NCBI GenBank assembly: GCA_026418215.1
Contig: JAOABT010000540.1
Coordinates: 1-10,126, forward strand
Reading direction: 5' to 3'
Length of the DNA: 10,126 bases
Origin: Clostridia bacterium
GTDB taxonomy: Bacteria; Bacillota; Clostridia; DSM-8532
Below the pieces are notes generated by a model. It did no database searches. It was not told the DNA's origin and saw nothing but the letters and a program-made list of their open reading frames with translations. The position numbers and the translations under genes were made by a program. This document shows, piece after piece, positions 1 to 7,347 of the stretch (the stretch's first letter is position 1; each line of letters starts with the position of its first letter).

Positions 1-1185
1 CTCATAAATCTGGGACCCGCACCCGAGCCCAATTTGACAGTGTTGTGGTCCAAGCGTCTTCCCACTGCATTCAAGGCCTTCTGCACGAAAATAAGTCTTG
101 AAACCAGCGCCATTCAATATGAGAATGACGATCTGATGCGCCCCATTTTTGGCGATGATTATGGCATCTCGTGCTGCGTTTCGGCCATGAAGCTCGGCAA
201 GGATATGCAATTCTTCGGAGCGCGCTGTAACCTGCCCAAGCTTCTGCTTTTGGCCCTTAACGGCGGCAGGGATGAATTGACAGGCGAGCTGGTCGCACCC
301 GAGGCTGAGCCATACCCCGATGACTACCTCGAGTTCAACAAGGTCATGACTCGCTTCAAAAGCTATCAGAAGTGGCTCACCTCGCTCTATGTCAACACGA
401 TGAATACCATTCACTACATGCATGACAAATACGCCTATGAAAGGCTTATGATGGCACTTCACGACTCAGAGGTTCACCGCTTTATGGCCTTCGGCATCGC
501 GGGCTTAAGCGTGCTGGTTGATTCCTTAAGTGCCATTCAATACACCTACGTTCGTGTTAAACGAAATGAGAACGGCTTGATCACTGGCTTTGATATTGAA
601 GGTGAGTATCCGAAGTTTGGAAACGACGACGACCGTTCCGACAGAATTGCCGTTGATATTGTTAAGAATTTCATTACAGACCTTAAGAAGCATAAGACCT
701 ATCGTGAGGCTGAGCACACCCTTTCCGTCCTCACCATCACTTCAAACGTGGTTTATGGAAAAAAAACAGGCTCTACGCCAGATGGCAGAAAGGCCGGCGA
801 GCCCTTTGCTCCCGGTGCCAATCCCATGCACGGCCGTGATATCATGGGGGCTTTGGCTATGCTTAATTCAGTCGCTAAAATCCCCTATTCAGCCTGCAAG
901 GACGGCGTTTCCTTGACCCTGTCCCTCACCCCCCATGCCCTAGGCAAGGAAGAAGCCTACATTTACAAGAACTTCAGCGCCATGCTCGATGGCTATTTTG
1001 CCCAAGGCGGGCATCATATCAATATTAATGTTCTGACCCGTGAAACACTTGTGGACGCCATGGAGCACCCTGAAAAGTACCCTCAGCTCACGGTGCGTGT
1101 TTCGGGCTATGCGGTGAACTTTAACCGCCTCACAAGAAAGCAGCAGCAGGAGGTTATTTCAAGAACCTTCCACGATGCCATTTAG
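1..1185 (+). CDS. pflB: Pyruvate formate-lyase, C-terminal part (5' end outside window)
   Basis: Cytoplasmic glycyl-radical enzyme (formate C-acetyltransferase) that converts pyruvate and CoA to acetyl-CoA and formate in anaerobic fermentation. The reading frame is open from base 1, and its first residues ([11 protein letters not shown]) already match the family, so the TTG at 34 is not a start. About 360 N-terminal residues of a roughly 755-residue protein lie outside the window; 394 are present. Visible catalytic features are the adjacent cysteines in GISCCVSAM (residues 58-59 here, bases 172-177; C418/C419 in E. coli), the arginine in FFGARCNL (bases 223-225), equivalent to the pyruvate-binding R435, and the glycyl-radical site RVSGYAV with its glycine at 1105-1107. 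The domain is complete up to TAG at 1183-1185. The motif set identifies true PFL rather than a diol dehydratase or other glycyl-radical relative. The activase gene follows 105 bases downstream. Function is near certain; only the truncation is a limit. Confidence 0.97.
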   Translation, partial: LINLGPAPEPNLTVLWSKRLPTAFKAFCTKISLETSAIQYENDDLMRPIFGDDYGISCCVSAMKLGKDMQFFGARCNLPKLLLLALNGGRDELTGELVAPEAEPYPDDYLEFNKVMTRFKSYQKWLTSLYVNTMNTIHYMHDKYAYERLMMALHDSEVHRFMAFGIAGLSVLVDSLSAIQYTYVRVKRNENGLITGFDIEGEYPKFGNDDDRSDRIAVDIVKNFITDLKKHKTYREAEHTLSVLTITSNVVYGKKTGSTPDGRKAGEPFAPGANPMHGRDIMGALAMLNSVAKIPYSACKDGVSLTLSLTPHALGKEEAYIYKNFSAMLDGYFAQGGHHININVLTRETLVDAMEHPEKYPQLTVRVSGYAVNFNRLTRKQQQEVISRTFHDAI

Positions 1186-1196
1186 GGAAACCTTAA

Positions 1197-1244
1197 ATGA
1201 AGGCGACACCTGCTTCATACAAATCAACTAGTGGGTTGAATTTG
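1197..1244 (+). other. Two stem-loops between pflB and pflA
   Basis: The first is ATGAAG (1197-1202) pairing with CTTCAT (1213-1218) around a 10-base loop. The second is CAAATCAAC (1220-1228) pairing with GTTG-A-ATTTG (1235-1244), with one bulged A and a 6-base loop. Neither is followed by a T-run, so they do not look like intrinsic terminators. They lie in the gap between the lyase and its activase. An effect on mRNA processing or on the ratio of the two proteins is inference only. The second hairpin is the more convincing. Confidence 0.4.
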
Positions 1245-1290
1245 CAAGGATAGGCTATCAATACAATTGCGACAGCAAAGGAAGTGCATT

Positions 1291-2013
1291 ATGACCCAAA
1301 GCTTAATTGGCCGCATCCATTCCTTTGAATCCTTCGGAACCGTTGACGGACCCGGCATACGCTCTGTGGTCTTTCTTCAGGGTTGCCATTTCCGCTGCCT
1401 TTATTGCCACAACCCCGATACCTGGGACATGTCCGATGGAACGCCGATAACTGTAGCCGAGCTTTATCAGAGGCTTATGCGTTTTAAACCCTATTTTGAG
1501 CCTTCGGGTGGAGGTGTAACGGTTTCGGGCGGTGAGCCCCTGCTCCAAATGCCTTTCGTTAAAGAGCTTTTCAAGCTTCTCAGAAAAGAGGGTATCCATA
1601 CCTGCCTTGACACTAATGGAAGCTACCCTGAGAGCACAACCTGCAAAGAACTTGACGAATTGCTGTCCTATACCGACCTTGTCCTTCTGGATATCAAGCA
1701 CATGAACCCGGAAAGCCATAAAGCCCTCACAGGCTTCGGACCCCAAAAGACACTTCATTTCGCCAAGAGGCTTGCTGAGAAGGGTATACCCGTTTGGCTC
1801 CGTTATGTAGTCGTTCCCGGGCTGACAGACAGCCCAGAGGATCTTCGGGCGTTTAAGGATTTCAGCTCTCAGCAGCCCAACGTTGAAAAGGTCGAGTATT
1901 TGCCCTTTCATAAGCTAGGCGAGTACAAATGGGAGGCTCTGGGTCTTTCTTACAGTCTCAAGGAAGTATTGCCGCCTAGTCAGGACTTTATGAATACCCT
2001 TCAAAAACCATAA
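1291..2013 (+). CDS. pflA: Pyruvate formate-lyase activating enzyme (radical SAM)
   Basis: Cytoplasmic radical-SAM enzyme that uses a [4Fe-4S] cluster and S-adenosylmethionine to abstract a hydrogen from the conserved glycine of PflB, creating its glycyl radical. The ATG at 1291 is chosen because AAAGGAAG at 1278-1285 lies just before it and the protein then begins MTQSLIGRIHSFESFG, as the family does; a TTG at 1267 would swallow the ribosome binding site. The product is 240 residues, close to the 246 of E. coli PflA. Visible features are the N-terminal VDGPGIR stretch, the cluster motif C-x3-C-x2-C (C32, C36, C39 in CHFRCLYC), VSGGEP (residues 78-83, SAM binding) and a typical C-terminal LPFHKLGEYKW. 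It lies directly after its substrate gene. A different glycyl-radical activase is unlikely: there is no extra ferredoxin-type cysteine insert and the neighbour is PFL. Confidence 0.96.
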   Translation: MTQSLIGRIHSFESFGTVDGPGIRSVVFLQGCHFRCLYCHNPDTWDMSDGTPITVAELYQRLMRFKPYFEPSGGGVTVSGGEPLLQMPFVKELFKLLRKEGIHTCLDTNGSYPESTTCKELDELLSYTDLVLLDIKHMNPESHKALTGFGPQKTLHFAKRLAEKGIPVWLRYVVVPGLTDSPEDLRAFKDFSSQQPNVEKVEYLPFHKLGEYKWEALGLSYSLKEVLPPSQDFMNTLQKP

Positions 2014-2029
2014 AGAGGGCGCTCTTTTT
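2012..2029 (+). terminator. Probable intrinsic terminator of the pfl unit
   Basis: AAAGAG (2012-2017) pairs with CTCTTT (2022-2027) around a GGCG loop and runs into a short T-tract. It overlaps the pflA stop codon and ends just before the -35 box of the next promoter. The stem is short and only partly GC, so termination may be incomplete. Confidence 0.5.
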
Positions 2030-2030
2030 A

Positions 2031-2059
2031 TTGTCATCCCCATAAGTTTAAAGTATAAT
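2031..2059 (+). promoter_or_regulatory. Sigma-A type promoter for the acyl-CoA ligase unit
   Basis: A TTGTCA -35 box (2031-2036) is separated by exactly 17 bases from a perfect TATAAT -10 box (2054-2059). Transcription would begin near 2066, leaving a leader of about 60 bases before the ATG at 2127. The match and spacing are close to the vegetative consensus, and the site lies in the only sizeable non-coding gap upstream of this unit. No operator-like inverted repeat overlaps it. Confidence 0.75.
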
Positions 2060-2077
2060 GGACTTTGTTGTGTGTGA

Positions 2078-2110
2078 AAAAAAACCATAATCAAGGGTTT
2101 TTTTGCTTTT
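2078..2110 (+). terminator. Terminator-like hairpin in the leader of the ligase unit
   Basis: AAAAAAACC (2078-2086) can pair with GGTTTTTTT (2096-2104) around a 9-base loop, followed by GC and six more T residues. It sits between the predicted transcription start (about 2066) and the ribosome binding site GAGGAG (2113-2118). It could be an attenuator, or a backup terminator for read-through from pflA. The stem is nearly all A-T and therefore weak. No alternative antiterminator pairing is obvious in the short leader. Confidence 0.4.
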
Positions 2111-2126
2111 TTGAGGAGCTGGTGGC

Positions 2127-3890
2127 ATGAAAAAGGGACAAAAGCTGTACGAGGTACGAAGGATCAAGGATTTACGCGACATGGTTCAACAAAGCGCCGA
2201 AATTTACGGTGATCTGGACGCCTTCCTGGTGAAAAGTCCCGCTACGGGAAAGCTGAGAAATGTCTCCTTCAGACAGTTTCAGAATGATATCAACTATCTT
2301 GGCACGGCTTTGGTGGATTTGGGCTTGAAGGACACCATGATATCCATCGTCAGCGAAAATCGCTATGAATGGTGCGTTTCGTATCTGGCTGTTGTAAACG
2401 GCGCAGGAATTGTTGTGCCGCTTGACAAGGAATTACCCGAAAATGAGCTCCAGACGCTTCTTGAAAGAAGCGACACCAGTGCTGTTCTTTGTTCAAGCGA
2501 GTTTGCAGAGCTAATCCTTGAAAAAAGGGCTTCTCTTCCAAACCTCAAGCACATCATCTGCTACGATTACGAAAAAAGCCAGGACGGTGTTTTATCCTTC
2601 GCAGAGCTTCTTCAAACAGGAAGAACGCTGGTTGACAAAGGCAGAAGCACCTACGTGGATGCTCCTATAGATGCTGACGCCATGAGCATGCTGATCTTCA
2701 CTTCAGGCACCACTGAGCAAAGCAAGGGCGTCATGCTGAGCCATAAGAATGTCGCCTCCGACATCATGGCTGTCTCGAAGCTTCTTTATGCCGACAATAA
2801 CGATTTGATCATGTCTATCCTGCCTCTGCATCATACCTACGAATGTACGGCAGGCTTTTTGACCATGGTCTTTCTGGGCGTCACCATCTGTTTCTGCGAA
2901 GGCTTGCGCCATATCAACAAAAACCTGCAGGAATACAAGCCCACCATGATGATGAGCGTTCCCCTTATTCTGGAGAACGTTTACACTAAGGTCGTGAAGA
3001 AGGCCCAAAAGGAAAAACGCCACGGCTCTTTGAAATTCGGCCTGTTTGCAGCCAGAACCCTTATGAAGCTCAATATTGATGTACGTCGCCAGCTTTTTAA
3101 GGAGGTTTTGGATAACCTTGGAGGCAACCTGCGTCTTATCATTTCCGGTGCCGCAGCACTTAACCCGAAGGTCAGCAAAGCCTTACGCGCCATGGGCTTC
3201 AACATCATGCAGGGCTACGGCCTCACCGAATGCTCGCCAATTGTCTCCGTCAACCGGCTAGACTATTATCGCGATGGTTCTGCGGGTCTCCCCGTTCCGG
3301 GAATTGAGGTTGACATTCATAATCCTGGTCCCGATGGCATCGGAGAAATCAAAATCAAGGGCCCCATCACCATGCTGGGCTATTACAAGAATCCCGACGC
3401 CACCCAGGCGGTCTTGAAGGACGGCTGGCTGTATACGGGTGATAATGGCTACATCGATGGCAAAGGCTTCCTTTACATATCAGGTCGCCAAAAAAACGTT
3501 ATCGTGACAAAAAACGGAAAAAATATCTTTCCTGAGGACGTTGAGCTTTATCTCAACAAGAGTGAGTACATCAAGGAATCCCTTGTCTACGGCGTTGACG
3601 GAGAGGGTGATGAGGACACCATTGTTTGTGCCAAGATCGTCCCCAACATGGAGGTTCTCGTTGAGAAATTCGGACAGGTTCCTGTTCCTGACGAGCTGTA
3701 CAAGCTCATTAAGCAAGAGGTTCTAAAGGTTAATAAAAAGCTGTCCTCTTATAAGAAAATCAAGCATTTTGAAATCCGCGAGGGCGAATTTGAGAAAACA
3801 ACCACCAAAAAGATCAAGCGTCAGGTGGAGCTTGTTTCCTTGAAAACCATCAGCGATATGTTCAAGGTGTTTAATAAAAATGGTAAATAG
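2127..3890 (+). CDS. AMP-forming acyl-CoA ligase family protein (long-chain fatty acid CoA ligase-like)
   Basis: Adenylate-forming enzyme of the ANL superfamily, expected to activate a carboxylic acid with ATP to an acyl-AMP and then an acyl-CoA thioester; length (587 residues) and motifs fit long-chain fatty acid CoA ligases. Motifs in order: phosphate loop FTSGTTEQSKG (191-201), GYGLTECSP (363-371), GWLYTGD (433-439), SGRQKNVIVTKNGKNIFPED (452-471) for the hinge and C-terminal domain, and TTTKKIKR (558-565), which supplies the usual catalytic lysine. No signal peptide or clear membrane segment is seen, so it is probably cytoplasmic or peripheral. GAGGAG lies 8 bases before the ATG. The phosphate loop departs from the usual TSGTTGxPKG, with E and S replacing G and P, which is worth noting but leaves the key S, G, T and K. 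The gene heads a unit with a phosphatase and a cell-wall enzyme, so a role in lipid or envelope supply is possible but unproven. The substrate cannot be told from sequence. Confidence 0.88.
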   Translation: MKKGQKLYEVRRIKDLRDMVQQSAEIYGDLDAFLVKSPATGKLRNVSFRQFQNDINYLGTALVDLGLKDTMISIVSENRYEWCVSYLAVVNGAGIVVPLDKELPENELQTLLERSDTSAVLCSSEFAELILEKRASLPNLKHIICYDYEKSQDGVLSFAELLQTGRTLVDKGRSTYVDAPIDADAMSMLIFTSGTTEQSKGVMLSHKNVASDIMAVSKLLYADNNDLIMSILPLHHTYECTAGFLTMVFLGVTICFCEGLRHINKNLQEYKPTMMMSVPLILENVYTKVVKKAQKEKRHGSLKFGLFAARTLMKLNIDVRRQLFKEVLDNLGGNLRLIISGAAALNPKVSKALRAMGFNIMQGYGLTECSPIVSVNRLDYYRDGSAGLPVPGIEVDIHNPGPDGIGEIKIKGPITMLGYYKNPDATQAVLKDGWLYTGDNGYIDGKGFLYISGRQKNVIVTKNGKNIFPEDVELYLNKSEYIKESLVYGVDGEGDEDTIVCAKIVPNMEVLVEKFGQVPVPDELYKLIKQEVLKVNKKLSSYKKIKHFEIREGEFEKTTTKKIKRQVELVSLKTISDMFKVFNKNGK

Positions 3891-3914
3891 CCAACCCAAC
3901 TAAAAGGAGTTTAT

Positions 3915-4745
3915 ATGTTTAAAAGTACATTCCATGCGCACAGCCGTTTTGATGACGGAAAGGAAGAGCTGGAGGCGTATATCCTTGAGGCACTGAAAAG
4001 GGATTTTAAGGTCTTCGGCTTTTCAGGCCACGCTCCGGTCCTTTTTGACAGCGGATGGAATATGAAGCAGGAAAACTTCGACCAATATGTTGCCACAGCA
4101 AAGGCCTTAAAAGAGAAATATAAAGGCCAGATTGAGATCTACACCGGGCTTGAGACCGATTATTACCCTGGCTGTACCGACTGGCGCAAGAAAAAAGGCA
4201 TCGACTATACCATCGGTGCAATCCATTTTTTGAAGCATCCTGATACCGGGCAGTACATGCCCATGGACGGCAACCGCGAGGAGTTTGAGATGAGCCTTGA
4301 GGAAGGCTTTGATAAGGATGTTCAAGCTCTGGTTGAGGCCTATTACAGTCAGGTCAGAGAAATGCTGATGAAAATGACACCCAACGTTGTGGCCCATCTG
4401 GATGTCATACGCAAAAATAATAATAACAGAGACTATTTTGACGAGGACGATGATTGGTACCGGGACGAGGTCATGAAAACCCTGGAGGTCATCTCCCTCA
4501 CGCACACTATAGTAGAGGTCAATACGGGAGGGATCTCCCGAGGCTATGTCAAGGAGCCCTACCCCAGTCGGTGGATTTTGGAGGCCTGCCATGATCTGGA
4601 CATTTCTGTCATGGTCAACTCGGATACCCATCATCCCAGTACCATTGACTGCTACTTCAAGGAAAGCTACGAGCTTCTCAAAAGCATAGGATTCCGCAGC
4701 CAACGCATCCTCTATCACGATAAATGGTGCGATGTCGGCCTCTGA
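3915..4745 (+). CDS. hisJ: Histidinol-phosphatase, PHP family (HisJ/HisK type)
   Basis: PHP-fold metal-dependent phosphoesterase of 276 residues, expected to remove phosphate from L-histidinol phosphate, the penultimate part of histidine synthesis. Visible metal-binding motifs are FHAHSRFDDG (H7, H9), FSGHAP (H39), GLETDYYPG (E80), IGAIHFL (H104), VAHLDVI (H161) and the C-terminal NSDTHHP (D237, H239). VNTGGISRG followed by EPYPS and the closing region to the C-terminus are typical of this family and unlike the CpsB/YwqE tyrosine phosphatases, which also have PHP folds and occur in polysaccharide loci. The ATG at 3915 has AAAAGGAG at 3902-3909. The gap to the ligase gene is 24 bases and to the next gene 29 bases, so it is co-transcribed. 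No other his gene is in the window, so the assignment rests on family similarity; another sugar- or alcohol-phosphate substrate is possible. Confidence 0.85.
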   Translation: MFKSTFHAHSRFDDGKEELEAYILEALKRDFKVFGFSGHAPVLFDSGWNMKQENFDQYVATAKALKEKYKGQIEIYTGLETDYYPGCTDWRKKKGIDYTIGAIHFLKHPDTGQYMPMDGNREEFEMSLEEGFDKDVQALVEAYYSQVREMLMKMTPNVVAHLDVIRKNNNNRDYFDEDDDWYRDEVMKTLEVISLTHTIVEVNTGGISRGYVKEPYPSRWILEACHDLDISVMVNSDTHHPSTIDCYFKESYELLKSIGFRSQRILYHDKWCDVGL

Positions 4746-4774
4746 TAGCTTACAACCTCGAAAGGAAGACGATT

Positions 4775-7090
4775 ATGAAAGTAATACACCTCATTGGCGG
4801 TGGAGATGAGGGTGGGGCCAAGAGCCATGTCCTTCAGCTTGTAAAAGAGCTTGGCAAACACATTGATGTCACCCTGGTGAGCTTTAGAAGAGGCAAATTC
4901 CACGAAGATGCCGTTGATATGGGTATTGATGCCCGCGCCATTCACAGCGGCAATGTCATCCTGGATTTGAATAGAACCCTCAAGCTGATTAAAGAAGGCG
5001 GTTATGATGTCATCCATTCTCATGGCGCCAAGGCCAATATGATGGCCTCCATTATCAAGCGCATGACCGGTATTCCTGTGGTAACAACTGTGCACAGCGA
5101 CTACCGTCTGGACTACATGCACAGCGTTTTGAAGCGCTTCTCCTTTGGCGTCATCAACATGATCGCCTTAAGGCGGATTGATTATCACATCAGCGTTTCC
5201 AACAACTTCAAGGAGATGCTCATAGACCGTGGCTTTAACCCCCAGCGCATTTACTCTGTTTATAACGGCATCCCGTTTGATAATGATATTCCTCCCTACA
5301 CACGCAGGGAGTTCTTCGAGCGTTTCAAGGTCCCCTTCCCCGAGGACTGTGTTCTTATCGGTATCATGGCAAGGCTTCATCCTGTAAAGGATCATGAGAC
5401 CTTCCTAAAAGCTGCTGCTGAGGTCGTGAAAAAGAACCCCAAGGCACGGTTTCTTATCAGCGGTCCCGGTGATGAATTGAGGGCTCCTCTCTCCCAGCTT
5501 GCCGAAAAGCTCGGAATTGCATCCTACGTTTACTTTACGGGTATGGTGGACCGCCCGTTCGATTTCTTCCAGAGCATCGATATCAATGTCCTGACGTCTA
5601 TCAGCGAAAGCTTCCCCTATGTCATTCTGGAAGGCACCCGCTTTGCCAGGGCAACCGTCAGTACGCGCGTAGGGGGCTTAGGCGACCTAATTGACTCGGG
5701 TGAAAATGGCTATCTTGTTGAACCACGTGATTGGAAAGCACTTGGTGAACACCTTGCAGAGCTCTCTTTAAACAAGGAAAAACGCGAACGGATGGGCGCG
5801 CTTATCAAGGAAAAGGCAGAAAGTGAATTTTCCTTAAAACATATGTGCCACACCCAGCTCAATATTTACAAAACCATTCTGAACACTGAAAAGAAGCTCA
5901 AGGCCGACGGAAAGAAATATGATGTCGCCATCCTGGGCTATTACGGCTATAAAAACAGCGGCGACGAGGCCATTCTGCGTTCCACGCTCAATGCCTTCCG
6001 AAAGCTCGATCCGGATCTTTCGTACATTGTCTTTTCACGCGACCCCAAGGAAACAAAGAAGCATTATCAGGTGGATTCCTTCAACCGCTTCAATCTTCTT
6101 AAGGTACGAAAAATCCTGAAGAGCACACGGTTATTCCTGGCAGGCGGCGGCAGCCTTATTCAGGACAATACCAGCACACGCTCCATTCTTTATTACCTGA
6201 CGGTACTAAGAATGGCCAAAATGTGCGGAACAAGGGCTATGCTCTTTGCCAACGGCATCGGCCCCATAAAGAAAGCTTTCAATCGACGCAATGCCACCAG
6301 GGTTCTTGACCATCTCTATGCCATCAGTCTTCGAGACTCCGAATCCTTTCAGGAAATCAAGTCCCTTGGCATCAGCAAGCCTCATATCTATGTGACCTCA
6401 GACCCCGCCATCCTTCTTAAACCTGCTGCTGACGAACGTATTCGAAAGCTTATGGATAAAGAGGGCGTTCCACATGATAAGCCTTTGGTCGGTTTTTCAA
6501 TCAGAAAATGGGCTGATTCGAGCTATTTAGAAGATATAGCAGCCATTGCCGATTTCTGCTCTGAAAAGCTTGGCGCTTATGTCGTCTTTATCCCTATGCA
6601 GTTCCCTTCGGATTATGAAATCTGCAGTGAAGTGAAGAACCGTATGAAGCATCCTGCGACCATTATCAAGAATATGTATTGCCCTGAGGATATGCTGGGC
6701 TTTGTTGGCAAGCTGGAGCTGCTTGTGGGTATGAGACTTCACTCCCTCATTTATGCTGCGAGCCAATGCGTCCCGCTGACAGGTCTCGTTTATGAACCCA
6801 AGGTCGACGCATTCCTGAATGAAATCGGGCAACCCTCGGCAGGAAGCATTGAAAAGCTTGATAAGGACAAAGTCCGAGCCATTATTGAAGAGCTTTGGAA
6901 TAGCAAAGCCGATATAAAGGAAAGGCTTCAAAAGTCTAAGGAAAGGCTTGCACTTATGGCTCAGATTAATGTTGATACAGCCTACCAGACTTTAAAAGGG
7001 AATGACAGCGGGCTTTTTAGGAATTCGGAACGTGAGGATTCAGCGCTTGCACGTCCGTGGCTGAGATCGGTTGCTAACCGGTATGGATGA
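4775..7090 (+). CDS. csaB: Fusion of GT4 glycosyltransferase and CsaB-type polysaccharide pyruvyl transferase
   Basis: A 771-residue two-domain protein. Residues 1 to about 370 form a GT4 (GT-B fold) glycosyltransferase: the N-terminal loop GGGDEGGAKSHV (8-19), ISGPGDE, the E-x7-E nucleotide-sugar motif with E278 and E286 (ESFPYVILE), and VGGLGDLI after it. Residues from about 380 to 735 form a polysaccharide pyruvyl transferase: YDVAILGYYGYKNSGDEA (from 382), AGGGSLIQDNTSTRS (456-470) and VGMRLHSLIYAA with H656. CsaB adds ketal pyruvate, from phosphoenolpyruvate, to the secondary wall polymer that SLH-domain proteins bind; the GT half probably adds a sugar to the same or a precursor glycan. 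No signal peptide is visible, so it likely acts at the cytoplasmic face. The ATG at 4775 is chosen over 4724 because AAAGGAAG (4761-4768) precedes it and the protein then begins with the GT-B strand MKVIHLIG; the upstream ATG overlaps the phosphatase gene. There is one uninterrupted frame, so this is not a frameshift artefact. The last 35 or so residues are a polar tail of unknown role. CsaB proteins usually stand alone. Confidence 0.9.
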   Translation: MKVIHLIGGGDEGGAKSHVLQLVKELGKHIDVTLVSFRRGKFHEDAVDMGIDARAIHSGNVILDLNRTLKLIKEGGYDVIHSHGAKANMMASIIKRMTGIPVVTTVHSDYRLDYMHSVLKRFSFGVINMIALRRIDYHISVSNNFKEMLIDRGFNPQRIYSVYNGIPFDNDIPPYTRREFFERFKVPFPEDCVLIGIMARLHPVKDHETFLKAAAEVVKKNPKARFLISGPGDELRAPLSQLAEKLGIASYVYFTGMVDRPFDFFQSIDINVLTSISESFPYVILEGTRFARATVSTRVGGLGDLIDSGENGYLVEPRDWKALGEHLAELSLNKEKRERMGALIKEKAESEFSLKHMCHTQLNIYKTILNTEKKLKADGKKYDVAILGYYGYKNSGDEAILRSTLNAFRKLDPDLSYIVFSRDPKETKKHYQVDSFNRFNLLKVRKILKSTRLFLAGGGSLIQDNTSTRSILYYLTVLRMAKMCGTRAMLFANGIGPIKKAFNRRNATRVLDHLYAISLRDSESFQEIKSLGISKPHIYVTSDPAILLKPAADERIRKLMDKEGVPHDKPLVGFSIRKWADSSYLEDIAAIADFCSEKLGAYVVFIPMQFPSDYEICSEVKNRMKHPATIIKNMYCPEDMLGFVGKLELLVGMRLHSLIYAASQCVPLTGLVYEPKVDAFLNEIGQPSAGSIEKLDKDKVRAIIEELWNSKADIKERLQKSKERLALMAQINVDTAYQTLKGNDSGLFRNSEREDSALARPWLRSVANRYG

Positions 7091-7347
7091 TACTCAATTC
7101 AGCCCTATAAACCATCCAATGAGTTATGTTTAATCCTTTAATCTCGTCTGGCATTGAAAGTCGTTACATTAAGAATGGCTGCCAATTCACGAGCAGCTGT
7201 AAAAATAGGCAACCTGATGGATAATAAAACCTCCTTTCATTTATGGGATGAAAGGAGATCGATTTATTTTTGAGATTAATTTTTTGCTTATTTTCAGGGC
7301 GAAGCATTTTGCTCCTTCAATTTAAAAGAAACCGCTGATTGATTGCA
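7091..7347. other. Convergent intergenic region
   Basis: A 257-base gap between the ends of the GT4-CsaB fusion (plus) and the O-antigen ligase-like gene (minus). Apart from the palindromic hairpin at 7231-7257, I see only a weak stem around AGCATTTTGCT (7303-7313) with no T-tract. No convincing small gene, promoter, tRNA or repeat was found. The base composition is more A-T rich than the flanking genes. Confidence 0.6.
7231..7257. terminator. Bidirectional terminator hairpin between convergent genes
   Basis: A perfect 10-bp inverted repeat, CTCCTTTCAT (7231-7240) and ATGAAAGGAG (7248-7257), flanks a 7-base loop. On the minus strand the hairpin is followed by GTTTTATTAT, a fair U-tract; on the plus strand by ATCGATTTATTTTTG, a weaker and more distant one. 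It lies between the ends of two converging genes, 141 bases after the plus-strand stop and 90 bases past the minus-strand stop, so it probably ends the minus-strand unit and may serve both. Confidence 0.65.

Noticed and set aside
1242..1267. Possible separate pflA promoter (TTGCAA and TACAAT)
   Set aside because: The spacing is only 14 bases and the -35 box is poor; other pairings are no better.
1303..1911. Long minus-strand open frame opposite pflA (202 residues)
   Set aside because: It lies wholly within pflA, has no family motif or ribosome binding site, and the plus-strand frame has all radical-SAM residues.
4107..4718. Minus-strand open frame of 203 residues opposite the PHP phosphatase
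   Set aside because: It is antisense to a well-supported gene, has no recognisable domain, and the codon pattern belongs to the plus strand.
3915..4745. CpsB/YwqE-type PHP protein tyrosine phosphatase, as found in capsule loci
   Set aside because: The N-terminal motif, VNTGGISRG and NSDTHHP arrangement fit the histidinol-phosphatase family, and no tyrosine kinase or chain-length gene is near.
4724..4774. Upstream ATG at 4724 as start of the fusion protein
   Set aside because: It overlaps the phosphatase gene and lacks a good ribosome site, while the ATG at 4775 has AAAGGAAG and begins exactly at the first GT-B strand.
7270..7338. Possible 22-codon gene starting at TTG after AAAGGAG
   Set aside because: The ribosome site is 12 bases away and locked in the hairpin stem, the start is non-ATG, and the peptide has no distinctive features.
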